Shown: piece after piece, positions 45,775-54,422 of the stretch | How positions within the stretch are numbered: the first letter of the stretch is position 1 | Layout: every line of letters starts with the position of its first letter | NCBI RefSeq assembly: GCF_001748085.1 | Contig: NZ_BBZK01000004.1 | Location: 1 to 64,000, forward strand | DNA: 64,000 nucleotides | Reading direction: 5' to 3' | Origin: Streptomyces sp. TP-A0874 | GTDB lineage: Bacteria > Actinomycetota > Actinomycetes > Streptomycetales > Streptomycetaceae | The notes under the pieces: model-generated | Database searches by the model: none | Told to the model about the DNA's origin: nothing | Seen by the model: only the letters and a program-made list of their open reading frames with translations | Made by a program: the position numbers and the translations under genes

Positions 45775-45798
45775 CGCCGCGGAGACCGACCCGGGGTG

Positions 45799-47385
45799 CT
45801 ACCGGCCCAGCGCCGCCATCGCGGCGTTGTGGCCGGGGACACCGCTCACCCCGCCGCCCCGGACCGCCCCCGCACCGCAGAGCAGCACGTTGGGGTGTTC
45901 GGTCTCCACCCCCCAGCGTCCCGTCGTCTCGCCGGCGTACGGGAAGGCGAGTTCCCGATGGAAGATGTTGCCACCGGGTAGTCGGAGTTCGCGCTCGAGG
46001 TCCAGGGGACTCTTCGCCTCGATACACGGCCTGCCGTCGGCGTCGGTGGCCAGGCAGTCGGCGATCGGTTCGGCGAGGTGGGCGTCGAGTTCGTCGAGCG
46101 TCGACCGCAGCAGTTCCGCAAGGACGGCATCGTGGTCGTGCTCGAAGAGCCGGGCGGGCGTGTGCAGGCCGAAGAGCGTCAGCGTGTGGTGGCCCCTGGC
46201 GGCGAGGTCCCCGCCGAGGATCGAGGGGTCGGTCAGTGAGTGGCAGTAGATCTCGGACGGCGGGCGACTCGGCAGCCGGCCGGCCGCGGCCTCCCGGTAG
46301 GCGTCCGCCAACTGCCCGTACCCCTCGGCGATATGGAACGTGCCGGCGAACGCCTCTCGGGGATCGACGGTCCGGTCCCGCAGCTCCGGGAGGCGCCGCA
46401 GCACCATGTTGACCTTCAGCTGTGCGCCTTCCGCCCGCTCCGCGGGCTCCCTGCCGAGCAGACGGTCAAGCGCCTCCGGAGCGGCGTTGACCAGCACCTG
46501 CCGTGCCCCGAGGGTGCCCTCCACCCCGTCCGCGCTGCGGTACCTCACCTCCGCCCGTGTTCCATCGGTGGCGATACCCGTCGCCTCGTGCCCGGTGACG
46601 ATCTCGGCGCCGGCCGCGCGTGCGACGTCCGCCAGCGCGTCCGTGAACGCCCCCATTCCGCCGACCGGGACGTTCCAGTCGCCGGTACCACCGCCGATCA
46701 CGTGGTAGAGGAAGCAGCGGTTCTGCGGCAGCTCGGGGTCGTGTGCGTCGGCGAAGGTGCCGATCAGCCCGTCGGTGAGCACCACCCCCCGCACCAGGTC
46801 GTCCTGGAAGAGATCCTCGACGGTGGCGCCGAGCGGTTCCTCGAACAGCGCACGCCAGGCCGTCTCGTCGTCCACACGCTCCCGGAGTTCGGCCCGGCTC
46901 GGCAGCGGCTCGGTGAGCGTGGGGAAGATCCGTCCGGCGGCCCGCTGGGTCATGCCGTAGAAGCTCTCCCAGGCCTCGAAGTCGCGGTCCGACCCGGTGA
47001 GGCGGACGAAGGAATCCCTGGTCCTGGCCGGGTCGGAGCCGTCCACCAGCAGGCCCGTGGCGTGCTCTCCGCGCAGCGCGGGGGTGTAGGAGGAGATGGT
47101 CCGCTTCCGGACGTCGAACGGCAGTCGAAGCTCGCGGACGATCTTCCTGGGCAGCAGGCTCACCAGGTAGGAGTAGCGGGACAGCCGGGCGTCGACACCG
47201 GCGAACGGCCGGGTCGAGACGGCCGCGCCCCCGGTGTGCGGGAGCCGCTCCAGTACGAGCACCCGGCGACCGGCAAGGGCCAGGTAGGCGGCGGCGACCA
47301 GTCCGTTGTGGCCACCGCCGACGATCACCGCGTCATAGGCGTCCCGGGCGGGCGGGGTGGGCTTGGGTTCCATGGCGTCGGGCAT
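45799..47385 (-). CDS. FAD-dependent oxidoreductase, phytoene-desaturase/PYROXD2-like
   Basis: A 528-residue flavoprotein. The N-terminal dinucleotide-binding motif AVIVGGGHNGLVAAAYLALAG and VLVLERLPHTGGAAVS identify the carotenoid-dehydrogenase/amine-oxidase-like family; FHRELAFPYAGETTGRWGVETEHPNVLLCGAGAVRGGGVSGVPGHNAAMAAL at the end is the C-terminal FAD-contacting region. It is closest in type to PYROXD2-like proteins, not to carotenoid biosynthesis enzymes, and no carotenoid genes are nearby. The start could be 47385 (AAGGA just upstream) or 47373. It lies downstream of the Ser/Thr kinase gene on the same strand (119-bp gap). Confidence 0.88.
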   Translation of the reverse strand: MPDAMEPKPTPPARDAYDAVIVGGGHNGLVAAAYLALAGRRVLVLERLPHTGGAAVSTRPFAGVDARLSRYSYLVSLLPRKIVRELRLPFDVRKRTISSYTPALRGEHATGLLVDGSDPARTRDSFVRLTGSDRDFEAWESFYGMTQRAAGRIFPTLTEPLPSRAELRERVDDETAWRALFEEPLGATVEDLFQDDLVRGVVLTDGLIGTFADAHDPELPQNRCFLYHVIGGGTGDWNVPVGGMGAFTDALADVARAAGAEIVTGHEATGIATDGTRAEVRYRSADGVEGTLGARQVLVNAAPEALDRLLGREPAERAEGAQLKVNMVLRRLPELRDRTVDPREAFAGTFHIAEGYGQLADAYREAAAGRLPSRPPSEIYCHSLTDPSILGGDLAARGHHTLTLFGLHTPARLFEHDHDAVLAELLRSTLDELDAHLAEPIADCLATDADGRPCIEAKSPLDLERELRLPGGNIFHRELAFPYAGETTGRWGVETEHPNVLLCGAGAVRGGGVSGVPGHNAAMAALGR

Positions 47386-47504
47386 GGTCCTTGGTAGCAC
47401 GGACCCGCGGCTTCCGGGGGGTCGCGGGGTGCCGCTCCGCCCCGGCGTGGACCAGCCGTGTCTGAGAGGCCGTGGGTCGGGCGGTTCCGGCGCCCCGGCT
47501 GCCC

Positions 47505-48923
47505 TCAGGGGCCGCACGCCGCCGTACGGCTCAGCTCCGAGAGGCGTCGGTGCAACCGCGTCGCCTCGACCGGACGGCCCAGACGTTCCAGGAAGTAGGC
47601 CTGGTCGGCAAGGCTGGTCACGGTGTCCGGGTGGTCGACGCCAAGCGCCCGTTCCCGGGAGCGCGCCACCTGGCAGGAGAGGGCGAGCGCCTCCTCCCAA
47701 CCACCGAGTCGCCCCAGCGCCACCGCGAGCTCGCGCCGGCTGGCGAGGGTGTCGGGGTGCTCGGGCCCAAGCAGCACCTCCCGCTCGGCGATCACTGAGC
47801 GGTAGATCTCACTCGCCTCCTCCCAGTGGCCGAGCGCCGCCAGGTGCAGGCCGGCGCTGTGCCGTCGGGCCAGCGAGGCGAGCGCTCCCGGCGCCGCCTC
47901 GGACCGGTTCGATGTGTACCGGGGTGTCCAGCCGGCGGTGAGCGCTGCCCGTCCGCCTTCCTTCCCTGTCTCGCCTGCCGCGGCACCGTCCGTCCGGTGC
48001 CCGGCGGTCATCCCGGCCGCCCAGGGGGGAAGCCCGTCCGGAGCGGGATCGGCCCAGCTCTCCGACGGCCAGGGCGGCCTCCGCGCGACCGTGAGCCGAT
48101 CGACCACGTCCGCGGCGCGCTGCGGTCGGTCTTCCGGGGCCTTGGCCAACAGGCCGAGCACGATCTCCTCGAGGTAGCGGGGGATCTCGGGACGGTGCGC
48201 CCGCGGGGGCACCGGGGCGGTGTCGCGGTGGCCGATGAGCACGGGCCAGGGGTCCCCCCGACCGAACGGCGGTGTGCCGGTGGAGAGTTCGTAGAGCACG
48301 CAGCCCAGCGAGTACAGGTCGCTGCGGTGGTCCACGGTGGCACCGGCGATCTGCTCCGGTGACATGTAAGGCGGTGTGCCCATCGGGGCACCGGTGCCGC
48401 TGAGCCGGGCGGTGAAGCCGATGTCCTGGCCGAGCCTGGCGATGCCGAAGTCGCAGATCTTCACCGTGCCGTCCCCGGTGCGCATGATGTTGGCCGGTTT
48501 CAGATCGCGGTGCACGATGCCATGGCCGTGGGTGTGGTCGAGGGCGGCGGCCACCTGCTCGGCGATCTCCACGGTCTCGGCCACGGGCAGCGGGCCACCG
48601 TTGTCGGTGAGCAGCTGGCCGAGGTCACGCCCGTCCAGGTACTCCATCACCAGGAAGAGCGAACCGCTCTCCTCCCCGAAGTCATGGACGACCGTCACTC
48701 CGCGGTGCTGCAACGCGGCGGCCACCCGAGCCTCCCGCCGGAACCGCTCACGTAGCGCGCCTCCGGATGAGTGGTCGAGCTGTCGGCCCGCCGGTTTGAG
48801 GCACTTCACCGCGACCTGGCGTTCCAGCGCCTCGTCCAGCGCACGCCACACCTCGCCCATGCCACCGCGCCCGATCGTCTCGAGCAGCCGGTAGCGGCCC
48901 CGGATCAGTCTGGTCCGCCCCAT
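47505..48923 (-). CDS. Soluble Ser/Thr protein kinase with C-terminal TPR repeats
   Basis: A 472-residue Hanks-type kinase. The kinase domain (about 10-270) has GRGGMGEVW, invariant Lys40 in VAVKCLKP, HRDLKPANIM with catalytic Asp140, DFGIA and PYMSPEQ. A Pro/Gly-rich linker follows, then TPR motifs (about 370-465), among them YRSVIAEREVLLGPEHPDTLASRRELAVALG and ERALGVDHPDTVTSLADQAYFLERLG, the tetratricopeptide type found in kinesin light chains. No transmembrane helix or PASTA repeats are present, so it is cytoplasmic and unlike PknB. The ATG at 48923 has GAGGTGG seven bases upstream; the longer upstream frame is not kinase-like. Confidence 0.92.
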   Translation of the reverse strand: MGRTRLIRGRYRLLETIGRGGMGEVWRALDEALERQVAVKCLKPAGRQLDHSSGGALRERFRREARVAAALQHRGVTVVHDFGEESGSLFLVMEYLDGRDLGQLLTDNGGPLPVAETVEIAEQVAAALDHTHGHGIVHRDLKPANIMRTGDGTVKICDFGIARLGQDIGFTARLSGTGAPMGTPPYMSPEQIAGATVDHRSDLYSLGCVLYELSTGTPPFGRGDPWPVLIGHRDTAPVPPRAHRPEIPRYLEEIVLGLLAKAPEDRPQRAADVVDRLTVARRPPWPSESWADPAPDGLPPWAAGMTAGHRTDGAAAGETGKEGGRAALTAGWTPRYTSNRSEAAPGALASLARRHSAGLHLAALGHWEEASEIYRSVIAEREVLLGPEHPDTLASRRELAVALGRLGGWEEALALSCQVARSRERALGVDHPDTVTSLADQAYFLERLGRPVEATRLHRRLSELSRTAACGP

Positions 48924-49251
48924 CCACCCGCCACCTCGTCGACTCGCACCGCCCTCCCCAGCCCGTCCAGTATGGCTGGCTGACCAACCGTTGGCACGGA
49001 GCTCAGGACCCCGTGGGGCGGCGGTGACGGCGCACGGGGCGCACAGCGGGCACCGACACGCGGAAAGCGATGCGCCCAATGGTGACCTGGGCCACTCTCA
49101 CCGTGATACTGGTCGCTGTACGGCAGCCCCGCCCCTCGTTCCAGCCCCGCACGCTCCCGCCTCGGCCCGCCAGGATCGTTCGATCCGCACGCTCACCTGG
49201 GGAGTCCGGTCCACGGCGGTCGCCGCCAACGCCTTTCGGAGGTAGGTACCC
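48924..49251. other. Divergent region between the kinase and dhaK genes
   Basis: No gene is seen. It holds a putative dhaK promoter (49082-49110) and a 14-base inverted repeat, GGATCGTTCGATCC (49173-49186), between promoter and start codon. Confidence 0.45.
49082..49110 (+). promoter_or_regulatory. Putative dhaK promoter
   Basis: GTGACC (49082-49087), a 17-bp spacer and GATACT (49105-49110), about 140 bp before the dhaK start. The inverted repeat at 49173-49186 would lie in the untranslated leader. Confidence 0.4.
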
Positions 49252-50244
49252 GTGAAGATGCTGATCAACGTACCGGAGACCGTGGTAGCGGACGCGCTGC
49301 GGGGGATGGCCGCCGCCCACCCGGAGCTGACGGTCGACGTGGAGAACCGGGTGATCGTGCGACGGGACGCTCCGGTCGCCGGCAAGGTCGCCCTGGTCTC
49401 CGGCGGTGGCTCGGGGCACGAGCCGCTGCACGGTGGGTTCGTCGGCCCCGGGATGCTGGACGCGGCCTGCCCCGGAGAGGTGTTCACCTCGCCGGTCCCG
49501 GATCAGATGCTGCGCGCGGCGACGGCCACCGACAGCGGCGCCGGCGTGCTGTTCATCGTGAAGAACTACACCGGCGACGTCCTCAACTTCAACATGGCGG
49601 CCGAACTCGCCGAGGACGAGGACATCCAGGTCGCGACCGTGCTGGTCAACGACGACGTGGCGGTCACCGACAGCCTCTTCACCGCGGGCCGCCGCGGCAC
49701 CGGGGCGACGCTGTTCATCGAGAAGATCGCCGGCGCGCTGGCCGACGAGGGCGCGCCGCTGGACCGGGTGGAGGCGGTGGCCCGGCAGGTCAACGACTCC
49801 TCGCGCAGCTTCGGAGTGGCCCTGACCTCGGTCACCACACCCGCCAAGGGCGGTCCGGCCTTCGACCTTCCCGCGGGGGAGTTGGAGCTCGGCATCGGCA
49901 TCCACGGCGAACCGGGGCGGGAGCGCCGGGCCATGATGACCTCCCGGGAGATCGCCGACTTCGCGGTGGACGCCGTCCTGGAGGATCTGCAGCCCAACGG
50001 TCCGGTGCTCGCCCTGGTCAACGGCACGGGCGCCACCCCGCTACTCGAACTCTACGGTTTCAGCGCCGAGGTCCAGCGGGTGCTGGCGGAGCGGAAGGTG
50101 CCGGTGGCCCGCACGCTGGTGGGCAACTACGTCACCTCACTGGACATGGCGGGCTGTTCGGTGACGCTCTGCCAGGCGGACGAGGAGCTGCTCCGGCTGT
50201 GGGACGCGCCGGTGCGGACTCCGGGTCTGCGCTGGGGAGCCTGA
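49252..50244 (+). CDS. dhaK: Dihydroxyacetone kinase subunit DhaK
   Basis: The substrate-binding subunit of PEP-dependent dihydroxyacetone kinase. The 330-residue product has VSGGGSGHEPLHGGFVG, VLFIVKNYTGDVLNF and, in LGIGIHGEPG, His218, which forms the covalent hemiaminal with dihydroxyacetone. In complete systems DhaL carries ADP and DhaM passes phosphate from the PTS. Neither dhaL nor dhaM follows: the next gene is a convergent Nudix hydrolase after a strong hairpin. The GTG at 49252 is favoured over ATG 49258 because GGAGG lies eight bases before it. The gene may depend on unlinked dhaL/dhaM or have another dihydroxyacetone-binding role. Confidence 0.93.
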   Translation: MKMLINVPETVVADALRGMAAAHPELTVDVENRVIVRRDAPVAGKVALVSGGGSGHEPLHGGFVGPGMLDAACPGEVFTSPVPDQMLRAATATDSGAGVLFIVKNYTGDVLNFNMAAELAEDEDIQVATVLVNDDVAVTDSLFTAGRRGTGATLFIEKIAGALADEGAPLDRVEAVARQVNDSSRSFGVALTSVTTPAKGGPAFDLPAGELELGIGIHGEPGRERRAMMTSREIADFAVDAVLEDLQPNGPVLALVNGTGATPLLELYGFSAEVQRVLAERKVPVARTLVGNYVTSLDMAGCSVTLCQADEELLRLWDAPVRTPGLRWGA

Positions 50245-50255
50245 GCCCGTTGGCG

Positions 50256-50282
50256 GTCCGCCGCGCGGCGAGCGCGGCGGAC
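50256..50282. terminator. Bidirectional hairpin between dhaK and the Nudix gene
   Basis: A perfect 11-bp stem GTCCGCCGCGC/GCGCGGCGGAC with a 5-base loop, 12 bp after the dhaK stop and 21 bp from the end of the convergent Nudix gene. Confidence 0.75.
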
Positions 50283-50302
50283 TGTCACGCCTCCTCGTGC
50301 CT

Positions 50303-50782
50303 TCAGAGAGGTCCGGCCGGCTCGAACCACGCCGGCCCTTCGTCGAGGGCCTGCTTGATCCGGGTGACGGCGAAGTCCTCCAGGGTGGGCAGCGCGTCCA
50401 CCGGGAACCAGGCGACCTCCAGCGACTCGTCGTCGTTGACACGGGCCTCACCGCCGGTCCGCCGGCAGCGGAAGGTGATGTCCATGAACTGGCACCGGTC
50501 GCCGTTGGGGTACTCCACCGGCCGCAGCGTCTGGGCCAGCACCAGCCGCTCGGGGACACACCGCACCGCGGTCTCCTCGTAGACCTCGCGGACGGCGGCG
50601 GCGGCCGGTTGCTCGCCCGGCTCGGGGATGCCGCCGATGATCGACCAGCGGCGGGTGTCCGTCCGCCGGGCCAGGAGCACGCGTCCGTCCTCGTCGAAGA
50701 CGATCGCGCTCACGCCCGGTAGGAAGAGCAGTTGGTGGCCGATGCTCTCGCGCACCGCTCGGATGAACTCGGGGGTTGCCAT
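50303..50782 (-). CDS. Nudix hydrolase
   Basis: A 159-residue Nudix hydrolase. The box GGIPEPGEQPAAAAVREVYEET (about 48-70) is complete, following LARRTDTRRWSIIGG. The N-terminus RAVRESIGHQLLFLPGVSAIVFDEDGRVLL is typical of the ADP-ribose/mutator branch often annotated as MutT-like. No other domain is present. It converges on dhaK and is the first gene of the local minus-strand set, 146 bp downstream of the gene starting at 51483. The substrate is unknown. Confidence 0.9.
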   Translation of the reverse strand: MATPEFIRAVRESIGHQLLFLPGVSAIVFDEDGRVLLARRTDTRRWSIIGGIPEPGEQPAAAAVREVYEETAVRCVPERLVLAQTLRPVEYPNGDRCQFMDITFRCRRTGGEARVNDDESLEVAWFPVDALPTLEDFAVTRIKQALDEGPAWFEPAGPL

Positions 50783-50928
50783 GGGCCGAGCCTATGAGCT
50801 CTCCCCCTCCCGCCCGGAGGCCGCTCCGTGCCCCAGCGGGCGTGGAGCACGGCCCGGCCGCTGAGCGGCGCCTCTCCCGTCTGCGGGCGTGCTGCGGACC
50901 ACCGGTCACCGAGGCGGGAGCTGCGGGA

Positions 50929-51483
50929 TCAGGACCGCCCGGTGCCCAGCCGGTCCCGGATGGCCCGCACCGCTGTCTCGGCATCGTCCACGGTCACCGT
51001 GAAGACGCGTCCGTCACCGAGCCTCACCACCAGCGCCTCGCCCCGGCGGACCACCACCGCGGTGCCCTTCTCCGGTCGCCAGCGGTAGCCCCAGCCGCCC
51101 CAGTGGCGCGGGGTCACGCTGGGGGCGAAGTCGGCCGCGACCACGTGCTCGAGAAGGATGCGCCGGCGGGGCAGTCCCATGTGGCCGCAGCGGACCTCCA
51201 GGGCCTGCCCGTCGACGCGTACCGCGACGTGGACGAAGGCCAGCGTGCCGAAGAGGATCAGCAGCCCGGCGAGGACGCAGCCCACGACGGACATGGCCAG
51301 CGGGACGCCCCCGGACGTCCACGGCGAGTGCACGGCCAGCCCGATCCCCAGAGCCAGGCAGCCCGCGCCCACCGCGGCGAGCAGCCACTGCGTCCGGTTC
51401 CTCGCCCGGCCGGTCCAGACTTCCGGGACCTGCCGGGCGGGGGTCTCCGGGTCGGCTGCCGGCTGCTGGGGGCCGTCGTTCAT
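50929..51483 (-). CDS. Small membrane protein with PH-like C-terminal domain
   Basis: A 184-residue protein: a Pro/Gln-rich cytoplasmic start, two adjacent transmembrane helices at about 32-53 (WLLAAVGAGCLALGIGLAV) and 60-86 (VPLAMSVVGCVLAGLLILFGTLAFV), then a beta-rich C-terminus (VAVRVDGQALEVRCGHMGLPRRRILLEHV, DGRVFTVTVDDAETAVRAIRDRL) as in bacterial PH-domain membrane proteins. The motif PRHWGGWGYRWRPEKGTAVVVRRGEALVV is characteristic of that actinobacterial family. The ATG at 51483 has a poor ribosome site. Function unknown. Confidence 0.8.
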   Translation of the reverse strand: MNDGPQQPAADPETPARQVPEVWTGRARNRTQWLLAAVGAGCLALGIGLAVHSPWTSGGVPLAMSVVGCVLAGLLILFGTLAFVHVAVRVDGQALEVRCGHMGLPRRRILLEHVVAADFAPSVTPRHWGGWGYRWRPEKGTAVVVRRGEALVVRLGDGRVFTVTVDDAETAVRAIRDRLGTGRS

Positions 51484-51571
51484 GGCAGCGAGCGTACCCG
51501 CCGCCACGGCGGCGTCCCGGCTTTCGCCGCGCCCGGTCACCACCGCTCGGAGGCGGCGGGTCCGCTCGTTC

Positions 51572-52396
51572 TCAGGCGCCGGGCACCGGTGGGGAGGGGA
51601 CGGTACGCGGAGCGTCGGTCTCCAGGGCGGGGGAGAGCGTACGCCCCTCGGCGTAGCGGAGGGCCTCGGCGGGGAGCCCGACCTCCCTGCCGCTGAGGAG
51701 CACGGTGGTGTCGTCGCTGGCCACCGCGGACGGTTCGGGCCGCGCGCCGATGCGGTGCAGCGCCTGGGCCGCCACCGCCCCGGCGGAGCCATGGAGGGTG
51801 ACCGCGGGGCCGCCCGGCCGCTGGACCGCGGCCCTGATCCGGTCTGTCACCAGTTCGTAGTGGGTGCAGCCCAGCACGACGGCCGCGACGTCCGGAGGGG
51901 TGCGGTCGGCGGCCGCGGCGACGGCGCGGTCGACGGCTGAGGGCTCCGCCCGCTGCACCGCGTCCGCCAGTCCCGGACAGGGCACCTCGGTGACCGCCAC
52001 CCCTGCGGCGAAGTCCGTGATCAGTCCATGCTGGTAGGGGCTGCCCGTGGTGGCGGGGGTGGCCCAGACGGCCACCGGCCCCCCGCCGCGGGCCGCCGGT
52101 TTGACCGCCGGCACGGTACCGACGACCGGGATCCGCGGTTCCAGCTCCGCGCGGAGCGCGGGCAGCGCGTGCACCGAGGCGGTGTTGCAGGCCACGATCA
52201 GCACATCCGGGCGGTGGGCCACGGCCGCCCTGGCGCAGCGCAGGGCGCGGGCGGTGACCTCTTCCGGGCTACGTGGCCCCCAGGGCATCCCGTCGGGGTC
52301 GGAGGAGAGGACCAGCGCGGCGTCGGGCCGCAGCCGGCGGACCGCGGCGGCCGCCGCCAGCAGTCCGATTCCGGAGTCCAGTAGGGCGATCTTCAC
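51572..52396 (-). CDS. Glutamate racemase-like (Asp/Glu racemase family) protein
   Basis: A 274-residue member of the MurI/aspartate-glutamate racemase superfamily. The two catalytic cysteines are in IVACNTASVHALPAL and VVLGCTHYELV, and the N-terminal ALLDSGIGLL corresponds to the substrate-binding D-S-G-x-G loop. A C-terminal extension of about 60 residues rich in Pro and Thr is unlike standard MurI. No cell-wall gene cluster is adjacent, so this may be an auxiliary racemase rather than the essential one. It is encoded 88 bp upstream of the PH-like gene on the same strand and divergently from the glycosyltransferase. Confidence 0.85.
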   Translation of the reverse strand: MKIALLDSGIGLLAAAAAVRRLRPDAALVLSSDPDGMPWGPRSPEEVTARALRCARAAVAHRPDVLIVACNTASVHALPALRAELEPRIPVVGTVPAVKPAARGGGPVAVWATPATTGSPYQHGLITDFAAGVAVTEVPCPGLADAVQRAEPSAVDRAVAAAADRTPPDVAAVVLGCTHYELVTDRIRAAVQRPGGPAVTLHGSAGAVAAQALHRIGARPEPSAVASDDTTVLLSGREVGLPAEALRYAEGRTLSPALETDAPRTVPSPPVPGA

Positions 52397-52522
52397 CTGA
52401 CCACCGTAATCGGATCGTCGGAGCGGCGCCGGGCACGGGTCGCTGATCCGGCGGAGGGCATCCCGCCGAAACGCGCCCGCGCATCACCGCTGGTGGCCGT
52501 CGGATGGGGCAGACTCCGCAGG

Positions 52523-53773
52523 ATGAGCCCCCTGACGTGGATCGCCGCAGCTTCACTGGTCGTCTGGCTCTGGCTGCTGCTGGGCCACGGGTTCTACTGG
52601 CGGACGGACGTACGGTTGCCTGGAGCGGGCACGCCACCGCCCTCCGAGACGGCCGGGTGGCCCGCGGTGGCCGTGGTGGTGCCGGCCCGGAACGAGGCCG
52701 CGGTCCTGCCGTCGAGTCTCCCCTCGTTGCTCGACCAGGACTATCCGGGAGCCGCGGAGGTCTTCCTCGTCGACGACGGCAGCACCGACGGAACGGCGGA
52801 GCTGGCGCGCCGGCTGGCCGAGGGGCCGCACCCCTCCCCGGCACGCCCGGAAGGCCTGCCGTTGACCGTGGTGTCCGCCGGAGAGCCGCCCGCCGGCTGG
52901 ACCGGGAAGCTCTGGGCCGTCCGGCAGGGCTGCTCGGCGGCCCGGGACCGGATGCCGGAGCTGGAGTACCTGCTGCTGACCGACGCGGACATCGCACACC
53001 GCCGGGACAGTCTGCGGACGCTGGTCTCGGCCGCCCGCTCCGCCGGTCTCGACCTGCTCTCGCAGATGGCGAGGCTGCGGGTGGTGACCACCTGGGAACG
53101 GCTGGTCGTCCCGGCGTTCGTCTACTTCTTCGCCCAGCTCTACCCCTTCCGCCGGGTCAACCGGCCGGGTTCCGGTACGGCTGCCGCCGCCGGCGGGTGC
53201 GTGCTGCTGGGCGCGGCGGCAGCCGAGCGGGCCGGGGTCCCCGAGAGCATCCGGGGAGCGGTGATCGACGATGTCGCCCTGGCCGGGGCGGTCCGCGCCG
53301 CCGGGGGGCGGGGCTGGCTGGGGCTGGCCGAGGGGGTGCGGAGCGTACGGCCGTACCCGGGGCTGGCCGACCTGTGGGCCATGGTCTCCCGGAGCGCCTA
53401 CACCCAACTCCGCCACAGTCCCTGGCTGCTGGCGGGAACGGTGCTCGCCCTGGCCCTGGTGTACCTGGCGCCCCCGATCTCGCTACTGGCCGGCGTGGTG
53501 GCCGCGGAGCCGGCCACGGCGCTGGCCGGCGGAGCGGCGTGGGCGGTGATGGCCGGAACCTATCTGCCGATGCTGCGGTACTACGGGCAACCGCCGTGGC
53601 TGGCTCCGCTGCTGCCGGGCACCGCTCTGCTCTATCTGCTGATGACCGTCGACTCGGCGGCACGCCATCACCGGGGCGGCGGCGCGGCTTGGAAGGGCCG
53701 GACCTACCGGCCCCGCACGGCCCCGGAGGAGGACGCGCCGGTCGAGAGCGGAGCCTCTGAGGGGGCCGGCTGA
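52523..53773 (+). CDS. Family 2 glycosyltransferase, HpnB-like
   Basis: A 416-residue membrane-bound GT2 enzyme. After an N-terminal membrane anchor (TWIAAASLVVWLWLLLGHGF), the GT-A domain has VVVPARNEAAVLPSSLPSLL, VFLVDDGSTDGTAEL, LLLTDADIAH (the DxD-type metal site) and the acceptor region VIDDVALAGAVRAAGG. Two or three C-terminal transmembrane helices follow (LLAGTVLALALVYLAPPISLL and later). It matches the hopanoid-associated HpnB type, but no squalene-hopene cyclase or other hpn genes are in the window. The ATG at 52523 is preferred to GTG 52493 on N-terminal homology; ribosome sites are weak for both. Confidence 0.85.
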   Translation: MSPLTWIAAASLVVWLWLLLGHGFYWRTDVRLPGAGTPPPSETAGWPAVAVVVPARNEAAVLPSSLPSLLDQDYPGAAEVFLVDDGSTDGTAELARRLAEGPHPSPARPEGLPLTVVSAGEPPAGWTGKLWAVRQGCSAARDRMPELEYLLLTDADIAHRRDSLRTLVSAARSAGLDLLSQMARLRVVTTWERLVVPAFVYFFAQLYPFRRVNRPGSGTAAAAGGCVLLGAAAAERAGVPESIRGAVIDDVALAGAVRAAGGRGWLGLAEGVRSVRPYPGLADLWAMVSRSAYTQLRHSPWLLAGTVLALALVYLAPPISLLAGVVAAEPATALAGGAAWAVMAGTYLPMLRYYGQPPWLAPLLPGTALLYLLMTVDSAARHHRGGGAAWKGRTYRPRTAPEEDAPVESGASEGAG

Positions 53774-53774
53774 T

Positions 53775-53809
53775 CCGGACAGAAAGAAGGCTGAAAGCCT
53801 CTGTTCCGG
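53775..53809 (+). terminator. Hairpin after the glycosyltransferase gene
   Basis: CCGGACAGA (53775-53783) pairs with TCTGTTCCGG (53800-53809) with one bulged base; the loop can form an inner AGGCT/AGCCT stem. Confidence 0.5.
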
Positions 53810-53942
53810 CGATCATGGTCCGCCCGTACGACCGGTTGCTCCCGGTTCCGCCGCATTGGCGCCGCGGTACCACTCCCAACAGGAGAAACAACCTTCTTGC
53901 CAGTCTCCCCAACTCGCACGTCGTGGGCTTAACTTAGGTGGT

Positions 53943-54422
53943 ATGACTCCCCCCCGCTCCACTTATGGCGGCGGTTACTACTCCGCGCCTTCTTTCCCGG
54001 ACACCCCGATCTACGACAGCCTCGTCGCGGAACGCGGTACCCCGCAGATCGCGCCGATCCGGGTGCCGGCCGCGCCCTACGACACGGGCAGCCATCTGCC
54101 GGCACTACCGGCCGCACTCCCCGCGCTGCCGGCCGCGCCGTCCCACCACACGCCGCCGCACGGTTACCAGCATCAGACGAACGCGGTGCCACCGCCCGCG
54201 CCACTGCAGCAGGCACCCGCTCCGCACATTCCGCAGCGGCCCGTGCCGCCCAGGGGCTACCCGGTGCCGCAGCAGCCGCAGCCGGGGCACGCCCCGGCCG
54301 GCGGGATGGGCTATGAGGCGATGCGCCCGGCCGCTCCGCGCCCGCAGCCTCCCCGGCCGGCACCGGCCCCGCCCGTGTACGACGACCCCTACGGCCGGCA
54401 GTACCCGAGGCAGGGTTACTGA
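53943..54422 (+). CDS. Proline-rich DUF6643-like protein
   Basis: A 159-residue low-complexity protein conserved in Streptomyces. The first 45 residues (STYGGGYYSAPSFPDTPIYDSL, RGTPQIAPIRVPAAPYD) look strictly conserved; the rest is Pro, Ala and Gln repeats (PALPAALPALPAAP, QQPQPGHAP) ending with YDDPYGRQYPRQGY. There is no signal peptide or membrane helix. The ATG is preceded by AGGTGG at very short distance in an AT-rich leader, an unusual arrangement suggesting special translation control. Function unknown; aromatic Tyr-Gly-Pro composition suggests a disordered adaptor. Confidence 0.8.
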   Translation: MTPPRSTYGGGYYSAPSFPDTPIYDSLVAERGTPQIAPIRVPAAPYDTGSHLPALPAALPALPAAPSHHTPPHGYQHQTNAVPPPAPLQQAPAPHIPQRPVPPRGYPVPQQPQPGHAPAGGMGYEAMRPAAPRPQPPRPAPAPPVYDDPYGRQYPRQGY

